A program made the translations under genes and the position numbers. Positions 8,619 to 17,453 of a DNA stretch of 34,183 bases are shown in pieces. How positions within the stretch are numbered: position 1 is the stretch's first letter; the number at the start of each line of letters is the position of its first letter. The stretch spans positions 1 through 34,183 of the forward strand of contig CAYYAQ010000047.1 of assembly GCA_964469555.1 (NCBI GenBank). Direction: 5' to 3'. Origin of the DNA: CAYYAQ01 sp964469555 (lineage in GTDB: Bacteria > Planctomycetota > UBA1135 > UBA2386). Below the pieces are notes generated by a model. The model made no database searches. It had not been told where the DNA came from and worked only from the letters and a program-made list of their open reading frames with translations.

Positions 8619-9635
8619 ATGACCGTCATGACATTGAAACTCCACAACTCGATGTGGCCCGGCCTCGTAGGCAAGGAGGAAGGCACCGATCATCCTCCCA
8701 TCGGGCTCGATCGAATGGTCGAGATGACCGCCGCCGCGCAGGTTCGCGATTCCAAGTTCGATGGCGTCGACTGCTTCCTCTTCCATCCGCACACCGACCC
8801 CGACGCGTCCGATGACGAGCTCAAGGCGATGGCGGACAAGATCGCCAGCGCCGAACTCAAGATCGGGTCTCTCGTCGCGCCGATCTGGCCGGGCACGGTT
8901 GGTGACACCGCGTTCGGCACGAAGGAGCAGCAGGACAAGTTCCTGAAGGCCGTGGATACATCGTGTCGCATCGCCAGGGTCCTGGTCGATCACGGTATTC
9001 GTGAGTACGGCATCATCCGGATCGACTCCGCCGGTGGTCCGGAAGGCTGGCAGAAGGATCCGGTTGGCAACACGGCCAAGGTCGCGGACACATTCCGGAA
9101 GGCTGGTGAGATAGCCGCCGACTACGGGGAACGACTCGCTGCCGAAGGCGAGATTTGTTGGGGAGGTCTCCATTCGTGGAAGGCCATGCTCGACACCTTG
9201 GAGGCAACCGGAATGCCCGACACCGTCGGCTTCCAAGCGGACCTCGCCCACACGTATCTCTATCTGCTCGGCTACAACGATCCGGCGAGCGCGCTCCTCG
9301 AACCGGGCTACTCCGAAGACGAGTTCTGGGCCGCATACGAGACGATGACCGATGCCCTGAGGCCGTGGACGTTCGATGTGCACATCGCGCAGAACAACGG
9401 CGAGGTCCACGGGACGGGTTCCCACGACAAGACGGGGCGCCACTGCCCCGCTGACGATCCCGATGGCAAACTCGACATCGTGAAAGCGGCGACCTACTGG
9501 TTGAAGGACTTCGATCAGCGCGGGATCAAGCACATCTGTTGGGACGGTTGCATGTTTGACAACGCGCTGCTCGAATCGGGCCAGACCTGGAACACGATCC
9601 TCGACACGATGCTCCAGGTACGAGCCGCTGTCTAA
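8619..9635 (+). CDS. TIM-barrel sugar isomerase/epimerase family protein (338 aa)
   Basis: A 338-aa cytosolic protein of the xylose-isomerase-like TIM-barrel superfamily (AP_endonuc_2 fold). Barrel features visible in order are FDGVDCFLFHPH (about 46-57), EYGIIRIDSAGG, GEICWGGLHSWK (likely metal-binding Glu strand), GFQADLAHTYLYLLG (Asp/His strand), WTFDVHIAQNN and HICWDGCMFDN. Members isomerise or epimerise keto/aldo sugars or sugar phosphates using a divalent metal. The ATG at 8619 is followed by a second Met four codons on (MTVMTLKLHNS), so the true start could be 8628. It is the first gene of a same-strand cluster, 18 bases before another TIM-barrel paralogue and upstream of an aldolase/dehydrogenase fusion and a DhaK-type kinase, so a role in catabolism of a deoxy-sugar or tetrulose is inferred. 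Substrate not determinable. Confidence 0.87.
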   Translation: MTVMTLKLHNSMWPGLVGKEEGTDHPPIGLDRMVEMTAAAQVRDSKFDGVDCFLFHPHTDPDASDDELKAMADKIASAELKIGSLVAPIWPGTVGDTAFGTKEQQDKFLKAVDTSCRIARVLVDHGIREYGIIRIDSAGGPEGWQKDPVGNTAKVADTFRKAGEIAADYGERLAAEGEICWGGLHSWKAMLDTLEATGMPDTVGFQADLAHTYLYLLGYNDPASALLEPGYSEDEFWAAYETMTDALRPWTFDVHIAQNNGEVHGTGSHDKTGRHCPADDPDGKLDIVKAATYWLKDFDQRGIKHICWDGCMFDNALLESGQTWNTILDTMLQVRAAV

Positions 9636-9653
9636 TCTCATCCATTCACTGCC

Positions 9654-10493
9654 ATGAGCAACATCAGATTCGGATCCCAGGTCTACACCTGGTTCATGCA
9701 AGAAGGCGGCGCCGCCTACGACAACAAGCTGGATCACATGATCCGGATGTGCAAGAAGTCGGGGTTCGTCGGCATCGAGCCGATGGTTCTCACGCCGTTG
9801 GAGAACTACTGGCTCGGCGACCTGAAGGATCCGGCCAGGCTCAAGGATGTCCTCGGCGAGAACGACATCGAACTGGCTGCGTTTTCGCTGGTTTGCGGCT
9901 GGGATAACCCGACGGAGACCGACGAGGAGCGCGCGGCCGCGGACTACGCGATCGAAACCCTCAAGCTGTTCCCTGGCGCCAAGCTCTGCACTGTTCCCCT
10001 GCCGTCCAACCGCAAGAACCTCTGCGATCGCCGGATGAACCTGGCCAGGAACGTCAACGAGGTGAGTCGCCGCGCGGTCGCGGAAGGCCTCGAGTGCACG
10101 TTCCATCCCAACAGTCCGCCGGCATCCGTGGTACGCACCCCGACCGACTACGACGTGGTCCTCAACAGCATCGATCCCAGTCTCACCGGCTGGACACCGG
10201 ACGTGGGCCACATCATTCGTGGTGGGATGGACGTCATCGCGTGCCTGGACAAGTGGCCGCACATGGTGAATCACATTCACTTCAAGGACTTCAGCGGCAA
10301 CGGTCCCGAGCCGTGGGCCAAGATGGGCACCGGCAAACTCGACTTCCACCGGATAACCGAGTGGCTCGTCGCGCACGACTACCAGGGCTGGATCATCTGC
10401 GAGGACGAGTGCGAGGAAGCCATCGGCGATCCCGACGGCGTCACCCTTCAAAACGCGGAGTGGTGCAAGGCGAACTTGTACGACCTCGTCTAG
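9654..10493 (+). CDS. Sugar phosphate isomerase/epimerase family protein (279 aa)
   Basis: A 279-aa TIM-barrel isomerase/epimerase. The N-terminus FGSQVYTWFMQEGG is typical of the hydroxypyruvate-isomerase/inosose-type branch. Metal and catalytic strands are visible: GFVGIEPMVL (first Glu), LECTFHPNSPP, GWTPDVGHIIRGGMD (Asp-x-x-His with the following Gly-Met-Asp), NHIHFKDFSGNG (His-x-His-Phe-Lys-Asp) and GWIICEDECEEA (C-terminal Glu). All expected metal-ligand strands look intact, so an active enzyme is likely. It sits 18 bases after the first TIM-barrel gene and 12 bases before the aldolase/dehydrogenase gene, consistent with one transcript. Two different barrel proteins in one operon suggest consecutive isomerisation steps on the same sugar, as in tetritol pathways where erythrulose phosphates are isomerised. 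That pathway analogy is inference. Confidence 0.9.
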   Translation: MSNIRFGSQVYTWFMQEGGAAYDNKLDHMIRMCKKSGFVGIEPMVLTPLENYWLGDLKDPARLKDVLGENDIELAAFSLVCGWDNPTETDEERAAADYAIETLKLFPGAKLCTVPLPSNRKNLCDRRMNLARNVNEVSRRAVAEGLECTFHPNSPPASVVRTPTDYDVVLNSIDPSLTGWTPDVGHIIRGGMDVIACLDKWPHMVNHIHFKDFSGNGPEPWAKMGTGKLDFHRITEWLVAHDYQGWIICEDECEEAIGDPDGVTLQNAEWCKANLYDLV

Positions 10494-10505
10494 TACGCAG
10501 CCTCG

Positions 10506-12432
10506 ATGGAAAACCTCTGGAACGCGGACGATGCCGGAGCCATTCCGGAAGACCCGCATGCACTCGGTGTTCGGATCGCGAGGTTGCTGGGACAGAGCGC
10601 GATTGCGCCCGGCGGAGGGTGCAGTGTTTCGGTCAAGTTGACCGAGGACGATTTTTTCGGCGACCCGGTCGACCTCTGCCGCGTCAGCGGTGACATCCAT
10701 GACCTCGCCACCGTCGACGGTGACGATTTTGCTTCTCTTCGGCGCGACTCCCTCACGAAACTCCTGGCCGGCGATGCGTTGTCGGACGTCGATTGGATCG
10801 AGCAGATCCGGGCGGCCAAGACTCTGGTCGACGCGCCGGATCCGTGTGGCGACGCGCTGCTGCACGCACGGCTGCCGAATCGATTCGTCATTCTCGTCGA
10901 CGCGAGCGCTGTCGTCGCCTTGACGAACCGCCCAGATGGGGAGGCGGAAGTTGGCCGGGTGTTCGGCGATCGGGTGCTGTTCATTCCATACGCGATGCCG
11001 GGGTTCGCGCTGGCGAAGGCCGTTCCTTTGGATCTCTCGAACGTGCATGCGCTGATCCTCGGTGGTCTGGGGATCGTCACCTTCCACGACGACGCGCAGC
11101 AGGCCTACGAGACGCTGGTCGAGTTGGTGACCATGGCGGAAGAGCGCGTGTCCGTCGACCAGGCGAGTGACGTCGCGAAAGCGCCAGAGGATCTCGAGCT
11201 CCTCGCCGAACTCCGCGCTGCCGTCGCCGCGCAGCGGGGGCACACCGTCGTCTGCAGCTTCGACGCTTCCCCCGAAGCGATCGCCTATAGCTCGCGCGAG
11301 GACATCGACGAACTCGCGGTGCGCGGTCCGCTCACGCCGCGGCATGCCGTGCACACGCCGGCGGTGGTCGGTGACGACATTTCGGCCGGCCTGTCGCACT
11401 TCGCGGAGATCAGCAACGCCTGGTTCGAACAGCACGCCGGGCCGGAGCACGTCATGCACGCGGCGCCGAGCACCGTGGTGTGGAAGAACCGGGGCATCGT
11501 CTCGTTCGGGTGCAGCGCCGAGGAAGCGCAACGCGTCGCGGACATTGCGCGCCATGCGAGCGACACCATCCAGTGTGTCGAAGCGAAGAGCGCGTGGACG
11601 CCTGTCGCGGCGGCAGACGTCTTCGCGGTCGTGTTCCGCCAGCTCGCAGAAGAGCCCTTGACTCCGACTCCGGTCCACCTTGGGAAGGTAGCGGTCGTAA
11701 CCGGCGCGGCGGCGGGCATCGGTCTCGCCTCGGCGCAGGCTCTCGCCGAAGACGGCGCCACGGTCATCGGTCTCGACATCCATCCGGACATCGTCGAATC
11801 GATGGGTGGCCTCGGCGGCACCGGCCTCGTCGTGGACCTCACGAGCGACGAACAGATCATCGAAGCGCTGCACACCGTCGTCCGGACTCACGGCGGCCTC
11901 GACATCCTCGTCAGCAACGCCGGCATCTTCACGGCCGGCTCGCACCTCGAGGACCTGGAACCGGACGATTGGGACCGGTCCATGGCGGTAAACCTCACTT
12001 CCCATCAGCGATTGCTGAAGCACGCGATTCCGTATCTCAAGCACGGGATCGATGCGGCGATCGTGATCATGGGTTCTCGAAACGTGAACGCGCCCGGCGC
12101 CGGTGCGGCGAGTTACTCCTGCGCCNNNNNNNNNNGCACTCACCCAGCTCTGTCGGATCGCCGCGCTCGAACTCGCTTCTGACGGCGTTCGCGTCAACAT
12201 CGTCCACCCGGACGCCGTCTTCGACACCAAGCTGTGGACTCCCGAAGCCCTGCAACGCTCGGCCGATCGCTACGGCATGAGCGTCGAGGAGTACAAGTCC
12301 CGCAACCTGATGAAGACGGAGATCCGCTCCAAGAACGTTGGCGTGATGGTGTCGGCAGTGGCCGGCGCTCCCTTCGCCAAGACGACTGGCGCGCAGATTC
12401 CCATCGACGGCGGCAACGACCGCATCATCTGA
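10506..12432 (+). CDS. Rhamnulose-1-phosphate aldolase/short-chain dehydrogenase fusion with degenerate aldolase site; interrupted by an N gap
   Basis: This is a bifunctional protein of the RhaD-type aldolase/alcohol dehydrogenase (RhaEW-like) family, about 640 aa once the gap is corrected. Residues 1-240 are a class II aldolase-like domain, 240-390 a linker domain (RGPLTPRHAVHT, AEEAQRVADIARH), and 390-640 a classical SDR: TGAAAGIG at 399-406, NAG motif (VSNAGIF), catalytic Ser in IMGSRNV, Tyr537. The frame changes across the 10 N's: coding resumes at 12136 as ALTQLCRIAALELASDGVRVN. Six missing bases instead of ten would restore YSCA-K-A-ALTQ, placing the catalytic Lys in the gap. The C-terminus is family-like (DAVFDTKLWTPE, GAQIPIDGGNDRII). 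In the aldolase domain the zinc HxH is replaced by L130-V-D132, the later His by Leu188, and the catalytic-Glu context by CGD at 114-116. The aldolase may therefore be inactive while the dehydrogenase, which oxidises lactaldehyde in known members, remains. Confidence 0.9.
12126..12135. other. Assembly gap (10 N's) inside the SDR active site
   Basis: Ten N's replace the bases after the YSCA codons. The frame to the left ends at 12125 on a codon boundary and the frame to the right begins at 12136, so a true gap of 10 would break the gene. Six bases coding Lys-Ala would give the YxxxK motif and normal spacing. The run is a placeholder, not a measured length. Confidence 0.9.
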
Positions 12433-12445
12433 CCGCAGACTGCAA

Positions 12446-14216
12446 ATGAGCCACTTCAAGCCAAAGCTNNNNNNNNNNTCCGTCCGAAGTGGCGGATGAA
12501 CTCTTCGATGGCCTCATCGCCGCATCGAATGGTCGGTGCTACAAGGTCGGTGTCCGTTCCATCGTCAAGAACGACATTGCCGACGGAAAGGTAGCTCTCC
12601 TGGTCGGTGGGGGAGCGGGCCACGAACCCATCTACCACGGACTCGTCGGCACCAACATGGCGGACGGCGCGGCTTGCGGTGACATCTTCGCTGCCCCGGC
12701 ACCCAACATCGTCCACAAGGCCGCGACGGCCGTCGACCGCGACAACGGCGTGCTCTTCCTCTACGGCAACTACGCCGGCGACGTGATGAACTTCGACCTG
12801 GGTGCGGAGCTCGCCGCAGCGGAGGGCGTGAACATCCAGACCGTGTTGATCGCGGACGACGTGGCCGCGGCGCCGCCGGACCGGAAGCAGGATCGCCGAG
12901 GCATCGCGGGTTTGATTCCCATCGTCAAGATCGTCGCCGCCGCTTCGCAGACCGCTCAGAATCTCGACGAACTCGCCGGCACGGCGAGGAAGGCTTGCCT
13001 GCAGACGCGCTCCATCGGCGCCGCCATGTCTCCGGGCTCGATCCCGGCGACGGGGCAGCCGACTTTCGAACTCGACGACGGCCTCATCGGTCTCGGCATG
13101 GGTATCCACGGCGAGGCGGGGGTTCGGAACATCCCGATGACCACCGCGGATGAGCTCACGCCGATGATGCTCGACCTACTGTTCGAGGACTTCGAGAACG
13201 ACGCCGAAGTGGATGCGCTCACAGCGGGCGACGAGATCCTGTTCTTCATCAACAGTCTTGGCGCCACAACGATGATGGAGTGCCTGATCTGCATGAGGAA
13301 GGCGACCGAGTACTTCCAGTCGAAGGGCATCGAGATTTTTGACGTCATCGTCGGGCCCCTGGTCACCTGTCAGGAGATGGCGGGGATCTCGTTCAGCATC
13401 ACGCGCGTGGATGACGAGCTGAAACGCCACTGGAGTCTGCCGTGCCAATCCGTGGGCTACAGCAAGATGGCTGGCCCCGACCCCGTCGATACTCTCGCCG
13501 CGTCGGATCACGCGAGCTCCGCGAAGACGACGAATACCGGTGCTCGTGTGGTCACGACGGGTGCTGAACTCGAACTCTCCAAGTCCTCCGAAGGCCTCAC
13601 GCTCGACGAAACCCGTGCGATGGTCCTGGCCGTGGCCAACGCGATCATCGACGCCGAGCCCATACTCAGCGATGCAGACCGCGCGCTCGGCGATGGCGAT
13701 CACGGCGTGGGCATGCAGCGCGGCTTTCGCGCCTTGATCGCGGCGGTCGAAGCCGGGAATCCAACGGAGCTCCGTGAGCTGTATCAGATTGCGGGCAACG
13801 CGCTCCTTACGACCATGGGTGGCGCGTCGGGCGTTGTGTTCGGCTTGCTGTTCCTGGTCGGTGGCAAGACTCTTCACGGGGCCACGCACTTTGGCTCGCA
13901 CGAACTCTCCCACCTCCTCAATCAGGCATTGGGCGACGTGATGAAGCGGGGCGGCGCCAAGCCCGGTGACAAGACCATGATCGACGCCCTCGCCCCAGCT
14001 GCCGCTGCAGCGATTGCCTCGATTGAAGCACCACTGAGTGAGTCCATCGTCGCTGTCGCGTCTGCCGCTGATGCGGGCAAGGAAGCATCCAGGGACATGA
14101 TCGCCAGCATGGGGCGCGCGAGGGTTCTCGGGGACAGGTCCCTGGGACTGCCCGATGCGGGGGCCATCTCGGTCAGCATCATTCTCGCCACGATGCGGGA
14201 CTCGATCGTTTCCTGA
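12446..14216 (+). CDS. Dihydroxyacetone (or erythrulose) kinase, DhaK-DhaL fusion; N-terminus crosses an N gap
   Basis: A single-chain ATP-dependent kinase for triose/tetrulose substrates, about 590 aa. I place the start at the ATG at 12446 (MSHFKPK, then Leu), 13 bases after the preceding stop. After the N run the protein continues PSEVADELFDGLIAAS in the frame of a GTG at 12489. Nine missing bases would give the classical DhaK opening L-V/I-N-D-P-S-E-V. The DhaK domain has GKVALLVGGGAGHEP, GTNMADGAACGDIFAAP, NYAGDVMNFD and the substrate-anchoring His in GMGIHGEAGV (codon 13107-13109). A linker at about 13490-13590 leads to DhaL, with the Mg-binding ADRALGDGDHGVG loop, TTMGGASGVVFG and GAKPGDKTMIDAL. 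All catalytic residues I can check are present. Last gene of the sugar cluster. DHA, L- or D-erythrulose, or another ketose could be the substrate. Confidence 0.94.
12469..12478. other. Assembly gap (10 N's) near the kinase N-terminus
   Basis: The frame of the ATG at 12446 and that of the kinase body (from 12477) differ by one base across the ten N's. A real length of nine (or another multiple of three) would join MSHFKPKL to the PSEVADEL stretch as expected for DhaK. As with the run at 12126, the length is nominal. Confidence 0.88.
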
Positions 14217-14769
14217 CGGCCTGCGCGAATAACCTGGACACTTCATCGCGACGCACGCGATTGAACGTTCCCATACAAAGTAAACTGAAGGCTCGTCCGA
14301 TCGCCCCACGATGGAGTTTCAGCTGACCGCCGTCGTCGTTTCATCCGCTCTCCTCCTGACGCCGGTCACGTCGTCCCCGTGTGCACGGTTGTCTCCCAGG
14401 AAGCGAAGAAGCCGTGGGAGCCTGGCTCCGCGAGATTGTCTATCGCGTCACGAGCATCGATCCGAGCGGTCTGTGGCTGGAGATCCAACCCTTCGATCCC
14501 GGTATATCTCGCGCCGAGGAGCCAAAGCGCAAGGACACGCTCGCGGCTACCGCAGCGTGGCGGAAATGGCGAAATTCTTCGCGGGGTCGAAGTAGCTCGC
14601 GTATCGGGAACGACTCCTGGCCCGTGCGACGGGGCCTTGCGACTCTGACGACCGCAAAGAGAGTGGCTCGACTTGTGGGCTCGTTCTGTCCATGGGATTG
14701 CGGGCCTCGAACCCTGTGGGATATCGTGTACGGGTTGCTCCTGCCATGGATTCCTAGAATTTGACCCGT
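14217..14769. other. Long intergenic stretch without a confident gene
   Basis: This 553-base gap follows the kinase. A small hairpin, ATCGCG 14245-14250 with CGCGAT 14256-14261 and loop ACGCA, lies 28 bases after the stop and might help end the operon, but it lacks a T tract. Plus-strand open frames (14311-14595 and 14381-14764) are short; a stretch near 14420-14500 reading LREIVYRVTSIDPSGLWLEI looks protein-like but has no recognisable domain and needs frame changes to continue. I treat it as possible decayed coding DNA plus the subtilase promoter. Confidence 0.4.
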
Positions 14770-17346
14770 ATGAAGCTTCATACCATCGCGTTCTCGATCA
14801 CCGCACTCTTCCTTGCGAGTGCCGTGGTTTCACAATCTCCGAACGACATCGCGCCAACCCCTCAGAGCACGCAAGTGCCTGGGAGTGGGCACGGACTCCC
14901 AGGCCAGAAGGCCGGAACGGAGCAGTGGCTCGTGCAGTTCAAGAAACGCAGCTTCAACCTGCTGGAGTTCCGCAAGGCGATGTATGCGAACCGCCCGTGG
15001 AAGGACGTGAAGCCGATCCTCGACAAGATCCGCGCCCAAATGCTGGTCGATCAGGCGCCGTTCAAGGAAGCAGTCGAAAAACTCGGTGGCCGGGTCTACA
15101 TCCAGTACTGGATCGTGAACGCCGCAGCCGTAGAGATCCCGCACGCGAAGCTCGCGGAACTGCGGAAACTCGCGAACGTGACGCGCGTGGATCCGAACCT
15201 GCCGTGCATGCCGGCGATCAAGATCGCGACCAATGGCGTGAATCACAACTCGGACGCCGTCAACCTTCTCGGCTTCAAGGGCAAGGGAGTCGCGACAGCG
15301 ATCGTCGACACGGGGCTGGACAGTTTGTGCGGCACCAAGGGGAGACCACACCGGACCTTCTATGAAGACGGTAATCTGTCGAAGCGCAACCGCCTTCTCG
15401 CGAATCTCGCAGCCGGTTCGATGCCGGCGGACAACGCTCACTCGCACGGGACAGGTGTGGCTGGCATCGTCGCCGGTGGCAATTGGGGTACGACGAATGC
15501 CGACCACGGCCACGCCCCGCACGCGGACTTCGTTGGCTACTCGATTTCGAACAGTAGCGGTGGGAATTCGAGTTTAGCAACCATGGCCAAGGCCTGGCAG
15601 TGGGTCGCTCGTGACGCAGCGAAGTACAACATCAAGACTGCCAACAACAGCTACCACGGATCGCCGGACCCGCTGAACGTCAGCCAGCAAGCGCTCGACT
15701 CCGCAGCCTTGAACGCGGACGTGATGATCGTGGTCGCGGCGGGCAATACCGGGGCCAGAACAACGAGTAGCCTTTCTTGCGCGAACGGCTTGGCGGTTGC
15801 CGCCGTCAACGCGACGACTCACGCGGTGGCTTCGTTCTCCGCGCGCGGTCCGATGGCCGGAGACACGCAGCGATTCTATCCCGACATCGCAGCTTGTGGA
15901 GTAGGTACAATCATGCCGAGGAACGACTCGACGAACGCGAACTACATCGGGTCGGGCACGTCGATGGCATCACCCCAGGTGTGCGGCGCAGCGACGCTCA
16001 TTCGTGCTCAGGTCACGACGCTCAAGGCGGACGAGACCAAGGCCATCCTTCTCGCGGCCGCGTTCGACATCAGTGACAAGAACAAGACCGCGCCGTACAA
16101 CACGCGCAACGCGTACGGTCTCGGTCTCCTCAAGGACGACGCAGCGATGAAGCTGGCGCGCAACAGCTCCGGTCACGGTCGCGCCACCGTTACGACGGCG
16201 TCGAAGACCTGGCAGAAGTCGGTTGCCGTCACAAAGGGCAAGACCTATCGCGCCGTCGCAGCCTGGATGCGGCAGACCATGACTTCCAAGTTGTGGTCGA
16301 ACCTCGACGTCGAGATCCTCAGCGGGACCACGGTCATCGCGAGATCCAACACGCCGCGCAACCTGTACGAAGGCGCGATCTTCCTCGCGCCCGCTACCGG
16401 CAACGTGACCTTCCGCGTCACGGGAACCTTCATCGAACTCGGCAAGCAGGAGTTCGCATGGGCGTTCACCGAGGGTTTCGGCCCGCCGGTCCAATCGGAG
16501 TACAGCACGTTCGGAAGCGCTTGCAACAGCGGTCCGCAGGGCTGCACGCAGTGCGACTCGAGGAACTGGACTCAGAAACTCGCCGCGAAGACGACGACTG
16601 CGACCAAGATCGGAATCCTCGGGTACGGGTACCCGCAGATGAACCCCTGCGGCATCGACCTCTACGCGAGCGCCCGTAGTTCCGCCGTGGACGTGACGAT
16701 CGCGATCCAGGAGTACGACTCGTCGACCGGGCGCCCCGGGAAGGTCCTCGCGAGCGGCAAGGTTCGCATCGGCACCACCGCTGGAACCTACCACGCGAAG
16801 TTGAGTCCCAACATCACGCTCAAGGGTGGAGGGGTTTTCTTCGTCACCTTCGATAACTCGGAGAAGCTCAATCTGCCCGTCGCTTCGTCCGGCGCTACGA
16901 TCGCCCACGCCGAGTTCAACGGCAGTTGGAGTGGGATCATCGCCAACACCGCTTGGCAGTACCGGTTCCACTGTGATCGGGGTCTGATGCCGCCGGTTCT
17001 CTCCGCGGCAGGAAAGCCCACGCTCGGAACGTCCATCAACGTCAACCTCTCCGATGCCCCGGGTTCGGTACCGGCGATCTTCGTTCTCGGTGCTTCGAAC
17101 ACGAAGTGGGGTACGATCAACCTGCCGCTGACGTATGCGGCGCCGTGCCAACTCCTCGTTTCGCCGGACATCGTGACGCAGCTGACGACCAGCGCTCTTG
17201 GCACAGCGACGGTCAAGCTCACGGTACCCAACCAGAACAGCGTCATCGGATTCCTGATCTTCAACCAGTACTTGATCTCCGATGCGACGAGACCGCTCGG
17301 GGTGATCGTCAGCAACGGCGGCCAGGGCAAGGTCGGCCAGTACTAG
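14770..17346 (+). CDS. Exported subtilisin-like serine protease (S8) with planctomycete C-terminal module
   Basis: An 858-aa exported protease. The ATG at 14770 gives a signal peptide (MKLHTIAFSITALFLASAVVS); the in-frame TTG at 14761 would only add three residues. A propeptide-like region covers about 50-145 (QWLVQFKKRSF, WIVNAAAVEIP, NVTRVDPN). The catalytic triad is Asp180 (AIVDTGLD), His226 (HSHGTGVAGIVAG) and Ser398 (GSGTSMASPQVCG), with oxyanion Asn326 (VVAAGN). The family's usual HGTH reads HGTG here, a tolerated variant. A beta domain at about 455-570 resembles bacterial prepeptidase C-terminal folds. Cys-rich GSACNSGPQGCTQCDS begins a lectin-like/jelly-roll region (about 575-740). 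The last 110 residues (FVLGASNTKWGTINLPL ... VSNGGQGKVGQY) match the beta module at the ends of many planctomycete secreted proteins, perhaps for sorting or anchoring. Converges on the Arg/Gly-rich gene with a hairpin pair between. Confidence 0.95.
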   Translation: MKLHTIAFSITALFLASAVVSQSPNDIAPTPQSTQVPGSGHGLPGQKAGTEQWLVQFKKRSFNLLEFRKAMYANRPWKDVKPILDKIRAQMLVDQAPFKEAVEKLGGRVYIQYWIVNAAAVEIPHAKLAELRKLANVTRVDPNLPCMPAIKIATNGVNHNSDAVNLLGFKGKGVATAIVDTGLDSLCGTKGRPHRTFYEDGNLSKRNRLLANLAAGSMPADNAHSHGTGVAGIVAGGNWGTTNADHGHAPHADFVGYSISNSSGGNSSLATMAKAWQWVARDAAKYNIKTANNSYHGSPDPLNVSQQALDSAALNADVMIVVAAGNTGARTTSSLSCANGLAVAAVNATTHAVASFSARGPMAGDTQRFYPDIAACGVGTIMPRNDSTNANYIGSGTSMASPQVCGAATLIRAQVTTLKADETKAILLAAAFDISDKNKTAPYNTRNAYGLGLLKDDAAMKLARNSSGHGRATVTTASKTWQKSVAVTKGKTYRAVAAWMRQTMTSKLWSNLDVEILSGTTVIARSNTPRNLYEGAIFLAPATGNVTFRVTGTFIELGKQEFAWAFTEGFGPPVQSEYSTFGSACNSGPQGCTQCDSRNWTQKLAAKTTTATKIGILGYGYPQMNPCGIDLYASARSSAVDVTIAIQEYDSSTGRPGKVLASGKVRIGTTAGTYHAKLSPNITLKGGGVFFVTFDNSEKLNLPVASSGATIAHAEFNGSWSGIIANTAWQYRFHCDRGLMPPVLSAAGKPTLGTSINVNLSDAPGSVPAIFVLGASNTKWGTINLPLTYAAPCQLLVSPDIVTQLTTSALGTATVKLTVPNQNSVIGFLIFNQYLISDATRPLGVIVSNGGQGKVGQY

Positions 17347-17379
17347 GTGCCCGGCTTTGTTCTTGGCGGGCCAACGCAA

Positions 17380-17410
17380 AAGGCCCCGGACCCGAGAGGT
17401 CCGAGGCCTT
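17380..17410. terminator. Hairpin terminator between convergent genes
   Basis: AAGGCC-C-CGGACC (17380-17392) pairs with GGTCCG-A-GGCCTT (17398-17410) around loop CGAGA, with a single C/A mismatch. It lies 34 bases past the subtilase stop and 44 bases past the stop of the opposing gene. On the minus strand the stem is followed by TTTT overlap, so it fits that direction best, but it probably acts for both. Confidence 0.75.
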
Positions 17411-17425
17411 CATGTGCGAAGACAT

Positions 17426-17444
17426 CGTCCGCGAATCGCGGACG
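17426..17444. terminator. Second perfect hairpin in the same convergent gap
   Basis: CGTCCGCG (17426-17433) and CGCGGACG (17437-17444) form a perfect 8-bp stem with a 3-nt AAT loop, 9 bases downstream of the Arg/Gly-rich gene's stop on its strand. There is no T tract. It may be a second part of a bidirectional terminator or a 3'-end protecting structure. Confidence 0.5.
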
Positions 17445-17453
17445 AGCGGCTAG

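Noticed and set aside
8616..12230. A 1204-codon open frame on the minus strand across the sugar operon
   Set aside because: It is antisense to four clear genes, crosses an N run, is Arg/Val/His-rich and has no domain; it is a product of high GC.
14311..14595. A 94-codon plus-strand frame after the kinase gene
   Set aside because: No domain, no ribosome-binding site, and better-looking peptide pieces lie in different frames; kept only as possible decayed DNA.
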